Shown: positions 8,960-17,450 of the stretch, in pieces
How positions within the stretch are numbered: the first letter of the stretch is position 1
Layout of the letters: each line of letters starts with the position of its first letter
Origin: Ascidiaceihabitans donghaensis
GTDB lineage: Bacteria; Pseudomonadota; Alphaproteobacteria; Rhodobacterales; Rhodobacteraceae
Direction of reading: 5' to 3'
NCBI RefSeq assembly: GCF_900302465.1
Contig: NZ_OMOR01000001.1
Span: 62,001-126,000 of the forward strand
Length of the DNA stretch: 64,000 nucleotides
Made by a program: the position numbers and the translations under genes
Notes under the pieces: generated by a model
What the model was told of the DNA's origin: nothing
Seen by the model: only the letters and a program-made list of their open reading frames with translations
The model's database searches: none

Positions 8960-10165
8960 ATGTCGAGCATTCTTACAAACAACAGTGCCATGGTTGCGTT
9001 GCAAACCCTCAAAGGGATCAACAAAAACCTGGCAATGACCTCCAACGAAATCTCAACTGGTAAATCTGTTGCTACTGCCAAAGACAACTCTGCGGTGTGG
9101 GCCATTTCGAAGGTGATGGAGTCCGATGTAAAAGGATTCAAAGCCATTTCTGATAGTCTGTCACTAGGCGAAGCGTCTGTTTCCGTTGCGCGGAACGCAT
9201 CGGAATCAATCACTGATTTGCTGACGGAAATGAAAGGCAAAATTGTTGCTGCTCAAGAAGACAATGTTGACCGTGGCAAAATCAACGATGACGTCACAGC
9301 CCTGAAAGAGCAGATCGCTTCAGTTGTATCCGCGGCACAGTTCAACGGATTGAACCTGGTTGACGGGAACACGGCATCAGCAAACATTTTGTCATCACTT
9401 GATCGTGATTCATCTGGTGCAGTCTCATCTTCGTCCATCACCGTTACTGGTCAGGATTTATCCAGTGGTGCTTACGTTGCACGAGATGTCTTTACTCTAA
9501 CGACTGGTACAGCAGCAGCCGGCGGCGATAGTTTTGGTGTTTCGCTGGACGCATCAGGCGGGTCTGATACAGTATCCATTGATGACACAGCATTGGTTGC
9601 AGGTGACAAAATTTCAATGCGCTTTGGCGAAAGTGAAATTTCGTACACTGTGACAGCTGAAGACGTTGCATCCTCTGATACTGCAGCTGTGGTCGCAGTT
9701 GGCCTGAAGTCTGCTATCGAAGCAGGTACAGAAGACATTGCGGTGGACTACGATCCTGGTACAGCTGCAAATGACATCGTAATCACAAACAACCAAGCCA
9801 ATTCTGTTTCCGTATCCGCACAGGTTACAAACGCAGGCGCGGGTGGTTTGGGTGCATTGGCTGCAATTGACGTGTCCTCTAGCGGTGGGGCAGCCGCTGC
9901 TTTGGGCTCAATTGAAACCTTGATCGATACAGCAATTGATGCGTCAGCCGCATTTGGTTCCGTGGAAGGTCGTATCTCTACCCAATCCGAGTTTATCTCG
10001 AACTTGTCTGATTCTTTGAAATCAGGCATCGGCGCGATGGTAGATGCGGACATGGAAGAAGTGTCTGCTCGTTTGCAAGCTCTGCAAACACAACAGCAGC
10101 TGGGTGTTCAATCCTTGTCGATTGCAAACCAAGCACCTCAGACTTTGTTGTCTCTCTTCCGTTAA
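8960..10165 (+). CDS. fliC: Flagellin
   Basis: Structural subunit of the flagellar filament, 401 residues. The conserved N-terminal D0/D1 helices (SSILTNNSAMVALQTLKGIN) and C-terminal D1/D0 helices (LQTQQQLGVQSLSIANQAP) are intact. The middle, about residues 140-310, is rich in Ser, Ala, Asp, Gly and Thr, contains no Cys, and probably forms the exposed variable domain. The start is the ATG at 8960, with AAGAAGGA about 9 bases upstream; a GTG six bases earlier is less likely. It is the only flagellin here and is followed by its regulators flaF and flbT. Confidence 0.95.
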   Translation: MSSILTNNSAMVALQTLKGINKNLAMTSNEISTGKSVATAKDNSAVWAISKVMESDVKGFKAISDSLSLGEASVSVARNASESITDLLTEMKGKIVAAQEDNVDRGKINDDVTALKEQIASVVSAAQFNGLNLVDGNTASANILSSLDRDSSGAVSSSSITVTGQDLSSGAYVARDVFTLTTGTAAAGGDSFGVSLDASGGSDTVSIDDTALVAGDKISMRFGESEISYTVTAEDVASSDTAAVVAVGLKSAIEAGTEDIAVDYDPGTAANDIVITNNQANSVSVSAQVTNAGAGGLGALAAIDVSSSGGAAAALGSIETLIDTAIDASAAFGSVEGRISTQSEFISNLSDSLKSGIGAMVDADMEEVSARLQALQTQQQLGVQSLSIANQAPQTLLSLFR

Positions 10166-10174
10166 GTTAACGAT

Positions 10175-10205
10175 CCGGGGCGCGGAAATGCGCCCCGGGC
10201 TTTCT
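10175..10205 (+). terminator. Terminator-like hairpin after flagellin
   Basis: A perfect 9-bp stem CCGGGGCGC (10175-10183) / GCGCCCCGG (10190-10198) with six-base loop GGAAAT, followed by GCTTTCTAT. The T run is weak, so it may terminate partially or protect the flagellin mRNA 3' end while allowing some read-through into flaF. Confidence 0.65.
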
Positions 10206-10241
10206 ATACTCATGACTTCAACTTAATCTGAAAGCTGTAAT

Positions 10242-10619
10242 GTGAACGCATTCTCAAAAGCAAAAAATGGCTATGCCCAACATGCGGCTACCACGCAGAC
10301 TGACCGCAGGGCAGAATACGATGTTATTGTAAAAGTAACCCATAGATTACGTGCAACTGCACAAAAGGCCAAAACTGATTTTTCAAAATATGCAGAAGCA
10401 TTGCATGACAATCGGCGGCTTTGGAATACTCTGGCCATCGATGTGTCCGATGCTGACAATAGCTTACCTCAAGAATTACGGGCTCGCGTCTTTTATCTAT
10501 CAGAGTTTACGGCACAGCATACGACCAAAATTCTGCGAGAAAAAGCGTCTGTTATGCCGTTGTTGGAAATAAACATGGCCGTAATCAGAGGGCTTAAAAA
10601 TGGGGGCACTTCAACATGA
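10242..10619 (+). CDS. flaF: Flagellar biosynthesis regulator FlaF
   Basis: FlaF is an alphaproteobacterial protein that promotes flagellin secretion and translation, acting opposite to FlbT. The 125-residue sequence begins at GTG and shows family features such as NGYAQHAATTQTDRRAEYD, the NRRLWNTLAIDV stretch, and the C-terminal INMAVIRGL. It follows flagellin after a hairpin and overlaps flbT in ATGA, so the two regulators are translationally coupled. Confidence 0.92.
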   Translation: MNAFSKAKNGYAQHAATTQTDRRAEYDVIVKVTHRLRATAQKAKTDFSKYAEALHDNRRLWNTLAIDVSDADNSLPQELRARVFYLSEFTAQHTTKILREKASVMPLLEINMAVIRGLKNGGTST

Positions 10620-11017
10620 GTGGATTAATTCTAAAACTGAGCCCAAAAGAGCGTATTCTCATAAATGGCGCTGTAATTGAGAATGGTGATCGCCGTAGCC
10701 GGTTGGCAATTATGACTCCAGATGCGAACATACTTCGGCTTAGGGATGCAATTCATCCAGAAGATGCAAAAACGCCAGTGAGAAGAGTTTGTTATGCCGT
10801 ACAACTGGTTTTGACTGGCGATACGACTACTGATGACGCTCACCTACCTTTGCTGCGTCATATCGAAGAACTAAGCCAAGTGTTTGTGGACACAGACAGC
10901 AGGAAGCACTTGGATATGGCATCTGATGCTTTGGTCCAAGGCGATCACTACAAATGCCTTAAAGCACTGCGCACTCTCATTCCAAGAGAAGACAGGCTTT
11001 TAGCGACGAGAAATTGA
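10616..11017 (+). CDS. flbT: Flagellin mRNA regulator FlbT
   Basis: FlbT is a post-transcriptional repressor that binds the 5' leader of flagellin mRNA and couples filament synthesis to hook completion. The 133-residue product has the family start GLILKLSPKERILINGAVIENGD and the YAVQLVLTGD block. It overlaps flaF by four bases, and its likely target leader lies 2 kb upstream at 8815-8959. It is convergent with fliI across a 53-base gap with no clear terminator. Confidence 0.92.
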   Translation: MSGLILKLSPKERILINGAVIENGDRRSRLAIMTPDANILRLRDAIHPEDAKTPVRRVCYAVQLVLTGDTTTDDAHLPLLRHIEELSQVFVDTDSRKHLDMASDALVQGDHYKCLKALRTLIPREDRLLATRN

Positions 11018-11070
11018 TGATCTGCGGCTAACTGAAAGTCTACTTTCAAATGAATTGAATGCGAGTGCAC

Positions 11071-12423
11071 TCATGCATGTGTTGTCTGCCGAGGTATTGT
11101 CTTGACTCTACGCAAAATCAGACCGAGCTGATCGAAGCCGTTCCTTACCCCTTTTGGAGTACTTGAAGCTAAAAATTCGTCCAAATCTGGCCATGCTTGT
11201 ATCGCTGCATCAATCTCCGGATCCGCTCCATGAGCATACAAGCCGGAACTTATCATCATTTCATTTTTTGCATAAGTTCCCAAAATTCGGCGGGTTCGTC
11301 CTAGTAGGTTGTTTTCTTGATCAGTCGCAGCTGCGGGTAAGCTCCTAGACACAGATCGGAGGACATCCACAGCTGGGTACCGCCCTCGTTCCGCAATCGC
11401 TCTGTCTAAAACCACGTGCCCGTCCAACACTCCGCGTAGTATGTCTGCGATTGGCTCATCCATGTCTGATCCAGCCACCAAGACGCTAAACACCGCCGTA
11501 ATGTCGCCTTGCGCCGGCCCTCCTGTTCCAGATCTTTCACAAAGAGACATAATCATATGTGCTGTTGAAGGCGGATAACCCCGCAAAACCGGGGCCTCGC
11601 CAGCCGCGACAGCGACTTCTCTATGTGCTTCAGCAAAACGAGTAATTGAATCTGCCAAGAACAAAACTGACTTACCTTGATCACGGAAATATTCTGCAAC
11701 GGCCATCGCTGACCAAGCGCAACGCCGCCTCAACAAAGGAGACTGATCTGACGTGGCGGCGACGATGACCGAGCGACCTAAACCCTCCGAGCCCAAAACT
11801 GTCTCGACAAAATGGCGCACTTCACGGCCGCGTTCCCCAATCATAGCCACTACGACAACATCGGCTTCCATGTTCTGCGCCAAACTGCCCAACAAACTAG
11901 ACTTCCCGACACCCGATCCAGCAAAAAGACCAATGCGCTGACCACGGACGATCGGCAGCATTGTATCAAACACAGCCAAACCAGTGGCCAGCCTTTCACC
12001 CATAGCACGCCGTTGTCCGGCGGCTGGCGGAGACGCTTTCAGTGGCGACGGTACTCCACCTTCTGGTAAAGGCAAATTATCAAGCGGACGTCCGTCCGGG
12101 TCAATAATGCGGCCAATCCAGTCATTGCAAGGTGAAATGGTGGCGGCGCCGTGAACCATAGCTTTATTGCCAAGCGCCACGCCTTCCACAGGCCCGTCAG
12201 GCAAAACGGTAACGAGATTCGAAGACAGCTGAACGACCTCTCCTGACAAAGAGGCTTCGTCATGACGAATGATTGTAACGCGATCGCCGATGCGCGCGTC
12301 GCCCTCTAATCCCGAGACGACAACTACGCCCCCTTCGACTGCGTCAACTCGACCCACAGTTCTAATAGCGCTGATTTTCGCCAGTTGCCCACGAAGGGCG
12401 CTTACGTTTTTTTCGTTGTTCAT
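11071..12423 (-). CDS. fliI: Flagellum-specific ATPase FliI
   Basis: FliI is the hexameric ATPase that energises entry of export substrates at the base of the flagellum, working with FliH and FliJ. The 450 residues carry Walker A AGSGVGKS (168-175) and the F1-ATPase beta-like core (MIGERGREV, VLFLADSITRFAEAHREV). I place the start at ATG 12423 because GGAGG lies 8 bases before it; an ATG at 12447 has none. It is alone on its strand, divergent from flgB and away from fliH (27.8 kb) and the fliJ-like gene (17 kb). Confidence 0.94.
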   Translation of the reverse strand: MNNEKNVSALRGQLAKISAIRTVGRVDAVEGGVVVVSGLEGDARIGDRVTIIRHDEASLSGEVVQLSSNLVTVLPDGPVEGVALGNKAMVHGAATISPCNDWIGRIIDPDGRPLDNLPLPEGGVPSPLKASPPAAGQRRAMGERLATGLAVFDTMLPIVRGQRIGLFAGSGVGKSSLLGSLAQNMEADVVVVAMIGERGREVRHFVETVLGSEGLGRSVIVAATSDQSPLLRRRCAWSAMAVAEYFRDQGKSVLFLADSITRFAEAHREVAVAAGEAPVLRGYPPSTAHMIMSLCERSGTGGPAQGDITAVFSVLVAGSDMDEPIADILRGVLDGHVVLDRAIAERGRYPAVDVLRSVSRSLPAAATDQENNLLGRTRRILGTYAKNEMMISSGLYAHGADPEIDAAIQAWPDLDEFLASSTPKGVRNGFDQLGLILRRVKTIPRQTTHA

Positions 12424-12467
12424 GAAAATCCTCCGGACTTCGCTCACTGTTTCTAAAGGAATCAGGG

Positions 12468-12482
12468 TTAAGCCTTGGTTGA
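12468..12482 (+). promoter_or_regulatory. CtrA-like spaced half-sites between fliI and flgB
   Basis: TTAA, seven bases (GCCTTGG), TTGA in the 82-base gap between divergent fliI and flgB, one mismatch in total to the CtrA consensus TTAA-N7-TTAA. It sits 24 bases before the flgB start codon, so it would overlap the transcription start region. Confidence 0.4.
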
Positions 12483-12505
12483 AATTTCACGAGGGAGAAG
12501 CCCTG

Positions 12506-12892
12506 ATGTTTGAAAATCTGGATGTTTTTAAAATTGCGCATGCAATGGCAAGCCATGCTGGTCAAAGACAAGCCATCATTTCACAGAATGTCGCAAACGC
12601 AGACACGCCCGGGTTTAAGTCCATGGATCTGCCCGACTTTAAAAGCTCATATACGGGTGAAAACCAGACTGGCTTGCAAAAAGCGACTCGCGACAAACAC
12701 CTGCATGGGACTCACTCCGGGATTGCACTGAACGCCTTTGAAGAAAAATCTATAGCTTCTCCTGATGGCAATAGTGTGTCCATTGAAACAGAAATGCTGA
12801 AGGCCACAGAGGTTTCGCGCCAACACAATAGGGCGTTGGCCATATACAAATCGTCCTTGGACATTCTGCACAAATCATTGGGACGTCGATAA
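12506..12892 (+). CDS. flgB: Flagellar proximal rod protein FlgB
   Basis: FlgB is a proximal rod subunit exported through the basal body. The 128-residue protein has the rod/hook family motif near its N-terminus (QNVANADTPGFKSMDLPDF) and a C-terminal helix. The ATG at 12506 is preceded by GAGGGAGA; the frame is open further upstream, but that region encodes fliI on the other strand. It is the first gene of a nine-gene flagellar operon and abuts flgC with no gap. Confidence 0.93.
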   Translation: MFENLDVFKIAHAMASHAGQRQAIISQNVANADTPGFKSMDLPDFKSSYTGENQTGLQKATRDKHLHGTHSGIALNAFEEKSIASPDGNSVSIETEMLKATEVSRQHNRALAIYKSSLDILHKSLGRR

Positions 12893-13285
12893 ATGACCGA
12901 TTTTTCAAAATCACTCACCGTGGCAACCAGTGGGCTAAAAGCCCAAGCTATGCGTTTACGCCATTTGTCTGAAAACATTTCAAATGCTGACACTCCGGGA
13001 TATCGGCGCAAAACCGTACAATTTGAATCAGAATTTGGGACACGAAGCGATGTCGCAAGCGTTTCAACGGGCAAAGTTAACTTGGATCGTACCGAGCTGG
13101 AACGCATTTACGATCCATCTCACCCATTGGCTGACGAAACCGGACATTTTGACGGATCAAACGTCAATCTGCTTATTGAGCTGGCTGATGCCCGCGAAGC
13201 CCAACGCAGCTACGAAGCTAATCTGAAAATGTTCGAGCAAACACGAAAGATGTCTTCAGGCTTGATGGACTTGCTACGTCGATAA
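12893..13285 (+). CDS. flgC: Flagellar proximal rod protein FlgC
   Basis: Proximal rod subunit, 130 residues. The N-terminal block LRHLSENISNADTPGYRRK is the conserved rod-family sequence, and the C-terminus ends with the coiled-coil helix that packs in the rod core (RSYEANLKMFEQ). It begins on the base after the flgB stop and precedes fliE by 24 bases, keeping the common flgB-flgC-fliE order. Confidence 0.94.
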   Translation: MTDFSKSLTVATSGLKAQAMRLRHLSENISNADTPGYRRKTVQFESEFGTRSDVASVSTGKVNLDRTELERIYDPSHPLADETGHFDGSNVNLLIELADAREAQRSYEANLKMFEQTRKMSSGLMDLLRR

Positions 13286-13309
13286 TTATCTAAATCAAGG
13301 AGATCCAGA

Positions 13310-13597
13310 ATGGATATGAACCTAATTTCAGCTGTGCAAAAGTACGCCGCGTCGAAACCTGCTACTCAACCCGATCCCAAAGGCGTTTCAGAAACAAGTT
13401 TAGGCAAGGTCGCAATAGATTTTGCACAAACACTCGCAAACAGCGAAGCAGCCGCTAAGCAAGCAATGATCGGTGACGCCGACCCGCATGCGCTGGTGCA
13501 AGCTTTGGCGCAAACAGAGCTTGCTGTAGAAACAGCAGTGACCGTCCGCAACAAAGTCGTCGAGGCGTATCAAGAAATTTTGAGAATGCCTGTCTGA
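13310..13597 (+). CDS. fliE: Flagellar hook-basal body complex protein FliE
   Basis: FliE links the MS ring to the proximal rod. The 95-residue protein shows the conserved C-terminal region with DPHALVQALAQTELAVETAVTVRNKVVEAY. An AAGGAG site lies 8 bases before the ATG. Its stop overlaps the fliQ start by one base (TGATG). Confidence 0.92.
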   Translation: MDMNLISAVQKYAASKPATQPDPKGVSETSLGKVAIDFAQTLANSEAAAKQAMIGDADPHALVQALAQTELAVETAVTVRNKVVEAYQEILRMPV

Positions 13598-13866
13598 TGA
13601 TTACCGAAGTCATCTTTTACGACACGATGAGAGCAGGGTTGTGGATTGCAGTTCTTGTTTCAATTCCAATCCTCACTGTCGCTCTGCTGGCCGGTGTATC
13701 CATCGGCCTGGTTCAAGCGCTTACTTCCATTCAGGAAATGACCTTAACTTTCGTTCCTAAACTTGCAGCGATTATCATCGTTTTTTGGATGTCCATGGGC
13801 TTTATGACCGAAACTTTGGTCGCCTTCTTTCAAGATAGAATAATTCCCTTAATTATAGGAGGTTAG
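13597..13866 (+). CDS. fliQ: Flagellar export gate protein FliQ
   Basis: Small inner-membrane component of the type III export gate, 89 residues with two hydrophobic hairpin segments (about 17-40 and 50-75) and the conserved GVSIGLVQALTSIQEMTL loop. The FliPQR gate is split over three operons in this window: fliQ here, fliR on the minus strand at 18.5 kb and fliP at 28.7 kb. Confidence 0.93.
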   Translation: MITEVIFYDTMRAGLWIAVLVSIPILTVALLAGVSIGLVQALTSIQEMTLTFVPKLAAIIIVFWMSMGFMTETLVAFFQDRIIPLIIGG

Positions 13867-13867
13867 A

Positions 13868-14584
13868 GTGGACAATACAGGGTATACGATCATAACTCGA
13901 CAGTCCGGCCTGTCCCGCGAAATGCAAGTCATAGCAAACAATATCGCCAATTCTGCAACGACCGGTTTTCGGCAGGAAGGCATTATTTTCTCTGAATACG
14001 TGCAAGGTGTTGAGAACGGCCCATCATTGTCGATGGGACAAGGCAATGTTCGGGAAACGTCTTTTCTGCAAGGTGCGCTGACGCCAAGTGGCGGTACTTT
14101 TGATTTCGCAATTGAGGGGGATGGATATTTCCTGATCGAAACTCCCTTGGGCGAACGGCTAACACGGTCAGGTGCGTTTTCGCCAAACGCTGCTGGCGAT
14201 CTTGTTACATACGATGGATTTCGAGTTTTGGACGCAGGGGGGGCACCTGTCTTCGTACCCCCTGGCGCGCGATCCATTTCTGTATCAAATGACGGAACCC
14301 TAAGTGCAGACGGCACGCTGATTGGCCAATTGGGTGTCGTGTCACCCAATGCACCAAACGACATGGTGCGCGAGGACGGCGTAATGTTTCGGGCCGATGC
14401 AGGGTTCGAGCCTGCCGTAGACGCCCGCGTCCTGCAAGGGTTTGTGGAAGGATCCAACGTTCAACCCCTGACGCAGTTGGCCCGGATGATCGAAGTCCAG
14501 CGGGCATATGAAATGGGTCAAAACTTCTTGGAAAGCGAAGACGAACGAGTGCGTCAAGCCATTGAATCACTGACAAAATCTTAA
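13868..14584 (+). CDS. flgF: Flagellar rod protein FlgF
   Basis: Rod subunit of 238 residues starting at GTG with an AGGAGG-like site (ATAGGAGGTTAGA) inside the end of fliQ. The N-terminal QVIANNIANSATTGFRQEG and the C-terminal helix with LARMIEVQRAYEMGQNF are the shared hook/rod motifs. It lies between fliQ and flgG. FlgF and FlgG are paralogues; this shorter one with the ITRQSGLSREM start is FlgF. Confidence 0.92.
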   Translation: MDNTGYTIITRQSGLSREMQVIANNIANSATTGFRQEGIIFSEYVQGVENGPSLSMGQGNVRETSFLQGALTPSGGTFDFAIEGDGYFLIETPLGERLTRSGAFSPNAAGDLVTYDGFRVLDAGGAPVFVPPGARSISVSNDGTLSADGTLIGQLGVVSPNAPNDMVREDGVMFRADAGFEPAVDARVLQGFVEGSNVQPLTQLARMIEVQRAYEMGQNFLESEDERVRQAIESLTKS

Positions 14585-14593
14585 GGAGAAATC

Positions 14594-15379
14594 ATGCGCG
14601 CTTTACAAATTGCCGCAACCGGAATGGCCGCTCAGCAAATGCGTGTGGAAACCATTTCCAACAACCTCGCGAACATGAGCACGACCGGCTACAATGCCCG
14701 TCGCGCAGAGTTTGCTGACCTGCACTATGAACAGATGGCGCGCGCAGGGGCCGTAAACGCGTCAGATGGAACCGTTCTTCCAACCGGCGTGCAGTTGGGT
14801 CTAGGTGTGCGGCCCGCTGCGGTTTCAATGCAGCTTGCCCAAGGATCTTTGTCTGCTACCGGCGGTGACTTGGATGTTGCGATTGAAGGAAACGGATATT
14901 TGGAAGTAACACTTCCATCCGGCGCTTCGGCCTACACCCGTGATGGTGGCTTAAAGCGAACCGGTGACGGTCTAATTGTGACATCTGACGGCTTTCCCGT
15001 CACCCCGGATATTGTCATTCCTGAAGACGCACGCAGCATTTCGATTAACGCTGACGGTGAAGTTTACGCATACTTTGCAGACGCAACTGCCGCGCAGCTT
15101 TTGGGGCAATTTACCTTAACCGGGTTTTCGAATCCAAAGGGATTGGAAGCTTTAGGTGGAAACCTGTTTTCTGAAACAGAAGCTTCCGGAGCACCGGTCA
15201 ACTCGACCCCGGGAACCGACGGCTTGGGGACCTTGCGTCAAGGGTTTCTTGAAGACAGCTCGGTAGATGCTGTTCGCGAAGTCACCGAACTGATCGAAGC
15301 CCAAAGGGGATATGAAATGAATGCTAAAGTCATTTCAGCAGCGGATCAGATGATGGGCGCAACGACGCAAATCCGATGA
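14594..15379 (+). CDS. flgG: Flagellar distal rod protein FlgG
   Basis: Main distal rod subunit, 261 residues, the typical FlgG length. It begins MRALQIAATGMAAQQ, has the ETISNNLANMSTTGYNARR motif, and ends with VTELIEAQRGYEMNAKVISAADQMM, the conserved C-terminal helix. It overlaps flgA by four bases in ATGA. Confidence 0.96.
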   Translation: MRALQIAATGMAAQQMRVETISNNLANMSTTGYNARRAEFADLHYEQMARAGAVNASDGTVLPTGVQLGLGVRPAAVSMQLAQGSLSATGGDLDVAIEGNGYLEVTLPSGASAYTRDGGLKRTGDGLIVTSDGFPVTPDIVIPEDARSISINADGEVYAYFADATAAQLLGQFTLTGFSNPKGLEALGGNLFSETEASGAPVNSTPGTDGLGTLRQGFLEDSSVDAVREVTELIEAQRGYEMNAKVISAADQMMGATTQIR

Positions 15380-15798
15380 TGAAATGGGTTTGCGCAACAG
15401 CACTAATTTTCTCAGGGTATCAGGCCATGGCCGACATCCTAGTGACCACTCGCACAATTCGGCCCGGAACGGTGATCGTGGCGTCGGATTTAGGCGTTTT
15501 GCCCGGAGATCGTGCAGACAGCTTTTCGTATGCCGCTGACGTTGTCGGGCAAGAAGCTCGTGTGGCTCTTTACCCGAACCGTCCAATTCACTTCGACCAC
15601 GTCGGACCACCTGCCCTGGTTGAGCGAAACCAGATCGTTTCGCTTCGATATGTTGGTGCAAAATTGGCAATCTCTACTGAGGGCCGGTCCTTGGACCGAG
15701 GTGGAGTGGGAGACAGGGTGCGGATTATGAACCTTTCATCCCGTGCAACCATTTTTGGATACGTTCAACCTGATGGAACGATAAAAGTATCCCGCTAG
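15376..15798 (+). CDS. flgA: Flagellar P-ring assembly chaperone FlgA
   Basis: FlgA is a periplasmic chaperone for P-ring assembly. The 140-residue precursor has an N-terminal signal peptide ending around AMA (residue 18) and the SAF-like C-terminal domain (RNQIVSLRYVGAKLAISTEGR). It is short compared with enterobacterial FlgA (about 220 residues), the common form in this group. The client P-ring gene flgI is not found in this window. Confidence 0.9.
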   Translation: MMKWVCATALIFSGYQAMADILVTTRTIRPGTVIVASDLGVLPGDRADSFSYAADVVGQEARVALYPNRPIHFDHVGPPALVERNQIVSLRYVGAKLAISTEGRSLDRGGVGDRVRIMNLSSRATIFGYVQPDGTIKVSR

Positions 15799-15810
15799 GA
15801 AGGTATTAAA

Positions 15811-16542
15811 ATGCAAAAACACACAATCGGCTTTATCGGTCTAGGCTTTCTCATCAGCGCATGTGGCGGTAGCGATCATCTGGGCAAAGCTCCGTCGTTT
15901 TCCAAACCAACGGACAGCGCGGAACATTCCGCAATGATCTCACAAGGTTTGCCAGTGCGCCTTGAAGCGCAGCGACCACAAGATCAAGCATCTCTTTGGA
16001 GCGGAACAAGGCAATCTCTTTTGGGTGACAGACGTGCCGTACAGCGGGGCGACATTATGACGGTCGTGATAGAGATTGACGAAAAGGCCGAGATATCAAA
16101 CGCCACGGCTAGATCCCGATCCGGCGGTGAAACGTTGGGAATCCCACAATTGGGCGGGCTGCCTCAGCGATTGGACGAAAAACTGCCCGACGGGGCATCT
16201 TCCTCCGAATTGGTCTCAGTTAACTCAAGCAGTACATCTTCCGGAGACGGGTCCGTAAAACGTAAAGAGAAACTTACGCTTCGTGTCGCAGCAACCATCG
16301 TAGACGTATTGCCCAACGGTGTATTGGCCATCTCGGGCTCACAAGAATTGCGCGTCAACTTTGAACTTCGTGAGCTTCTGGTGACAGGTTACGTGCGTCC
16401 GGAAGACATCTCACGGCAAAATGAAATCACCTATGATAAAATCGCTTCTGCAAGAGTCTCATACGGTGGGCGCGGTCAGATTACAGATGTTCAACAACCA
16501 CGAATTGGTCAGCAAATTCTCGACCGAATTCTCCCATTTTAA
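15811..16542 (+). CDS. flgH: Flagellar L-ring lipoprotein FlgH
   Basis: L-ring subunit anchored in the outer membrane, 243 residues. A lipoprotein signal with lipobox ISAC puts the lipidated Cys at residue 18. The conserved blocks RRAVQRGDIMTVVIEIDE, the Ser-rich central stretch and the C-terminal VRPEDISRQNEI are all present. It follows flgA after 12 bases with AGGAAGG upstream. Confidence 0.95.
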   Translation: MQKHTIGFIGLGFLISACGGSDHLGKAPSFSKPTDSAEHSAMISQGLPVRLEAQRPQDQASLWSGTRQSLLGDRRAVQRGDIMTVVIEIDEKAEISNATARSRSGGETLGIPQLGGLPQRLDEKLPDGASSSELVSVNSSSTSSGDGSVKRKEKLTLRVAATIVDVLPNGVLAISGSQELRVNFELRELLVTGYVRPEDISRQNEITYDKIASARVSYGGRGQITDVQQPRIGQQILDRILPF

Positions 16543-16554
16543 GGAAGTGACATC

Positions 16555-17040
16555 ATGAAAAAACTACTCCCTCTCATTTTGCTACTTGTTGGATCAGGCG
16601 CTGGTGTCGGCGCCGGTGTTTTTATGCGTCCGCCACCTCCGGAAATGACTGAGGAAGAAGCGCAGATTCACGCCGAAAAGCAAAAGGAACTTGAAAGCGA
16701 AAGCGAAGAACCACCAACCAGTGAATACGTAAAACTAAGCAACCAGTTTGTTGTCCCTATCGTCAATGACGAACGGGTTAACGCAATGGTTGTCATGTCC
16801 CTGAGTATCGAAGTCGAAGCAGGACAAAGAGACGCCGTGTTTTTGAGAGAGCCAAAGCTGCGTGACTCATTTCTGCAAGTTCTGTTCGATCATGCGAACA
16901 TTGGTGGATTTGATGGTGAATTCACCAGCGCACGCAATCTAGCCATACTTCGGCAGGCATTGGTAGAGATCGCACGTAAAGACATGGGCGACACCGTGAC
17001 AGACGTATTGATTCAAGAGATTGCCCGTCAAGATTACTAG
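16555..17040 (+). CDS. FliL-like flagellar basal body-associated protein (first copy)
   Basis: A 161-residue protein with an N-terminal signal or anchor (LLPLILLLVGSGAGVGAGVF), an acidic linker rich in Glu, and a FliL-like periplasmic domain beginning at YVKLSNQFVVPIV. FliL proteins surround the stator and stabilise it. A second FliL is encoded at 25556-26044, so this is a paralogue with a possibly different partner. It is the last gene of the flgB operon, and its stop shares CTAG with the convergent gene's stop. Confidence 0.8.
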   Translation: MKKLLPLILLLVGSGAGVGAGVFMRPPPPEMTEEEAQIHAEKQKELESESEEPPTSEYVKLSNQFVVPIVNDERVNAMVVMSLSIEVEAGQRDAVFLREPKLRDSFLQVLFDHANIGGFDGEFTSARNLAILRQALVEIARKDMGDTVTDVLIQEIARQDY

Positions 17041-17450
17041 ATCTGACGAAATTTGAAATGTTCTAGTACGTTCTCCAAATTGCGTTTTTGTCGTTTGGAG
17101 GATATTTGCGCTTTGTGGCTTGCTGAAAGCGTATCGCTCACGAGAACCTTTCCATAAGCCTGACGTACACGTTGAAGGTGGGCTTCTTTTTGCACCATAA
17201 CTTGCGCGAGCTCATAATTTAGTGCGTTTCGCGCTTTCGAAAGCCACTTCGCCCAAAGAACATCTGACCCCAATGCCTTTGAGGCATTAGCATCATCAAA
17301 ACCTAATGAACGCCCATCTTCTTCCTGTTGCCTCAACTCAGCAAGATCATCTCGTAGTTTTTCTTCCCTTTTCAAGAACACTTGCAAAACCTGCTGTTCC
17401 TTTTGGTACTTCATTTGAGTCAATGCGTTCAGATCTTCTAAGTTTTTCAT
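17037..17450 (-). CDS. FliJ-like coiled-coil protein
   Basis: A 137-residue, highly charged, almost wholly helical protein (QKEQQVLQVFLKREEKLRDDLAELRQQEE), consistent with the FliJ family, the small coiled-coil protein that couples the FliI ATPase to the FlhA gate. It is the last gene of the export-gate operon and its ATG overlaps the flhB stop in ATGA; an upstream TTG at 17456 is less likely. FliJ sequences are poorly conserved, so the name rests on size, coiled coil and place. No better fliJ candidate is seen in the window. Confidence 0.6.
   Translation of the reverse strand: MKNLEDLNALTQMKYQKEQQVLQVFLKREEKLRDDLAELRQQEEDGRSLGFDDANASKALGSDVLWAKWLSKARNALNYELAQVMVQKEAHLQRVRQAYGKVLVSDTLSASHKAQISSKRQKRNLENVLEHFKFRQI

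Noticed and set aside
11033-11048. TGAAAG/CTTTCA hairpin between flbT and fliI
   Set aside because: Only six A/T-rich pairs and no T run, so it does not qualify as a terminator.
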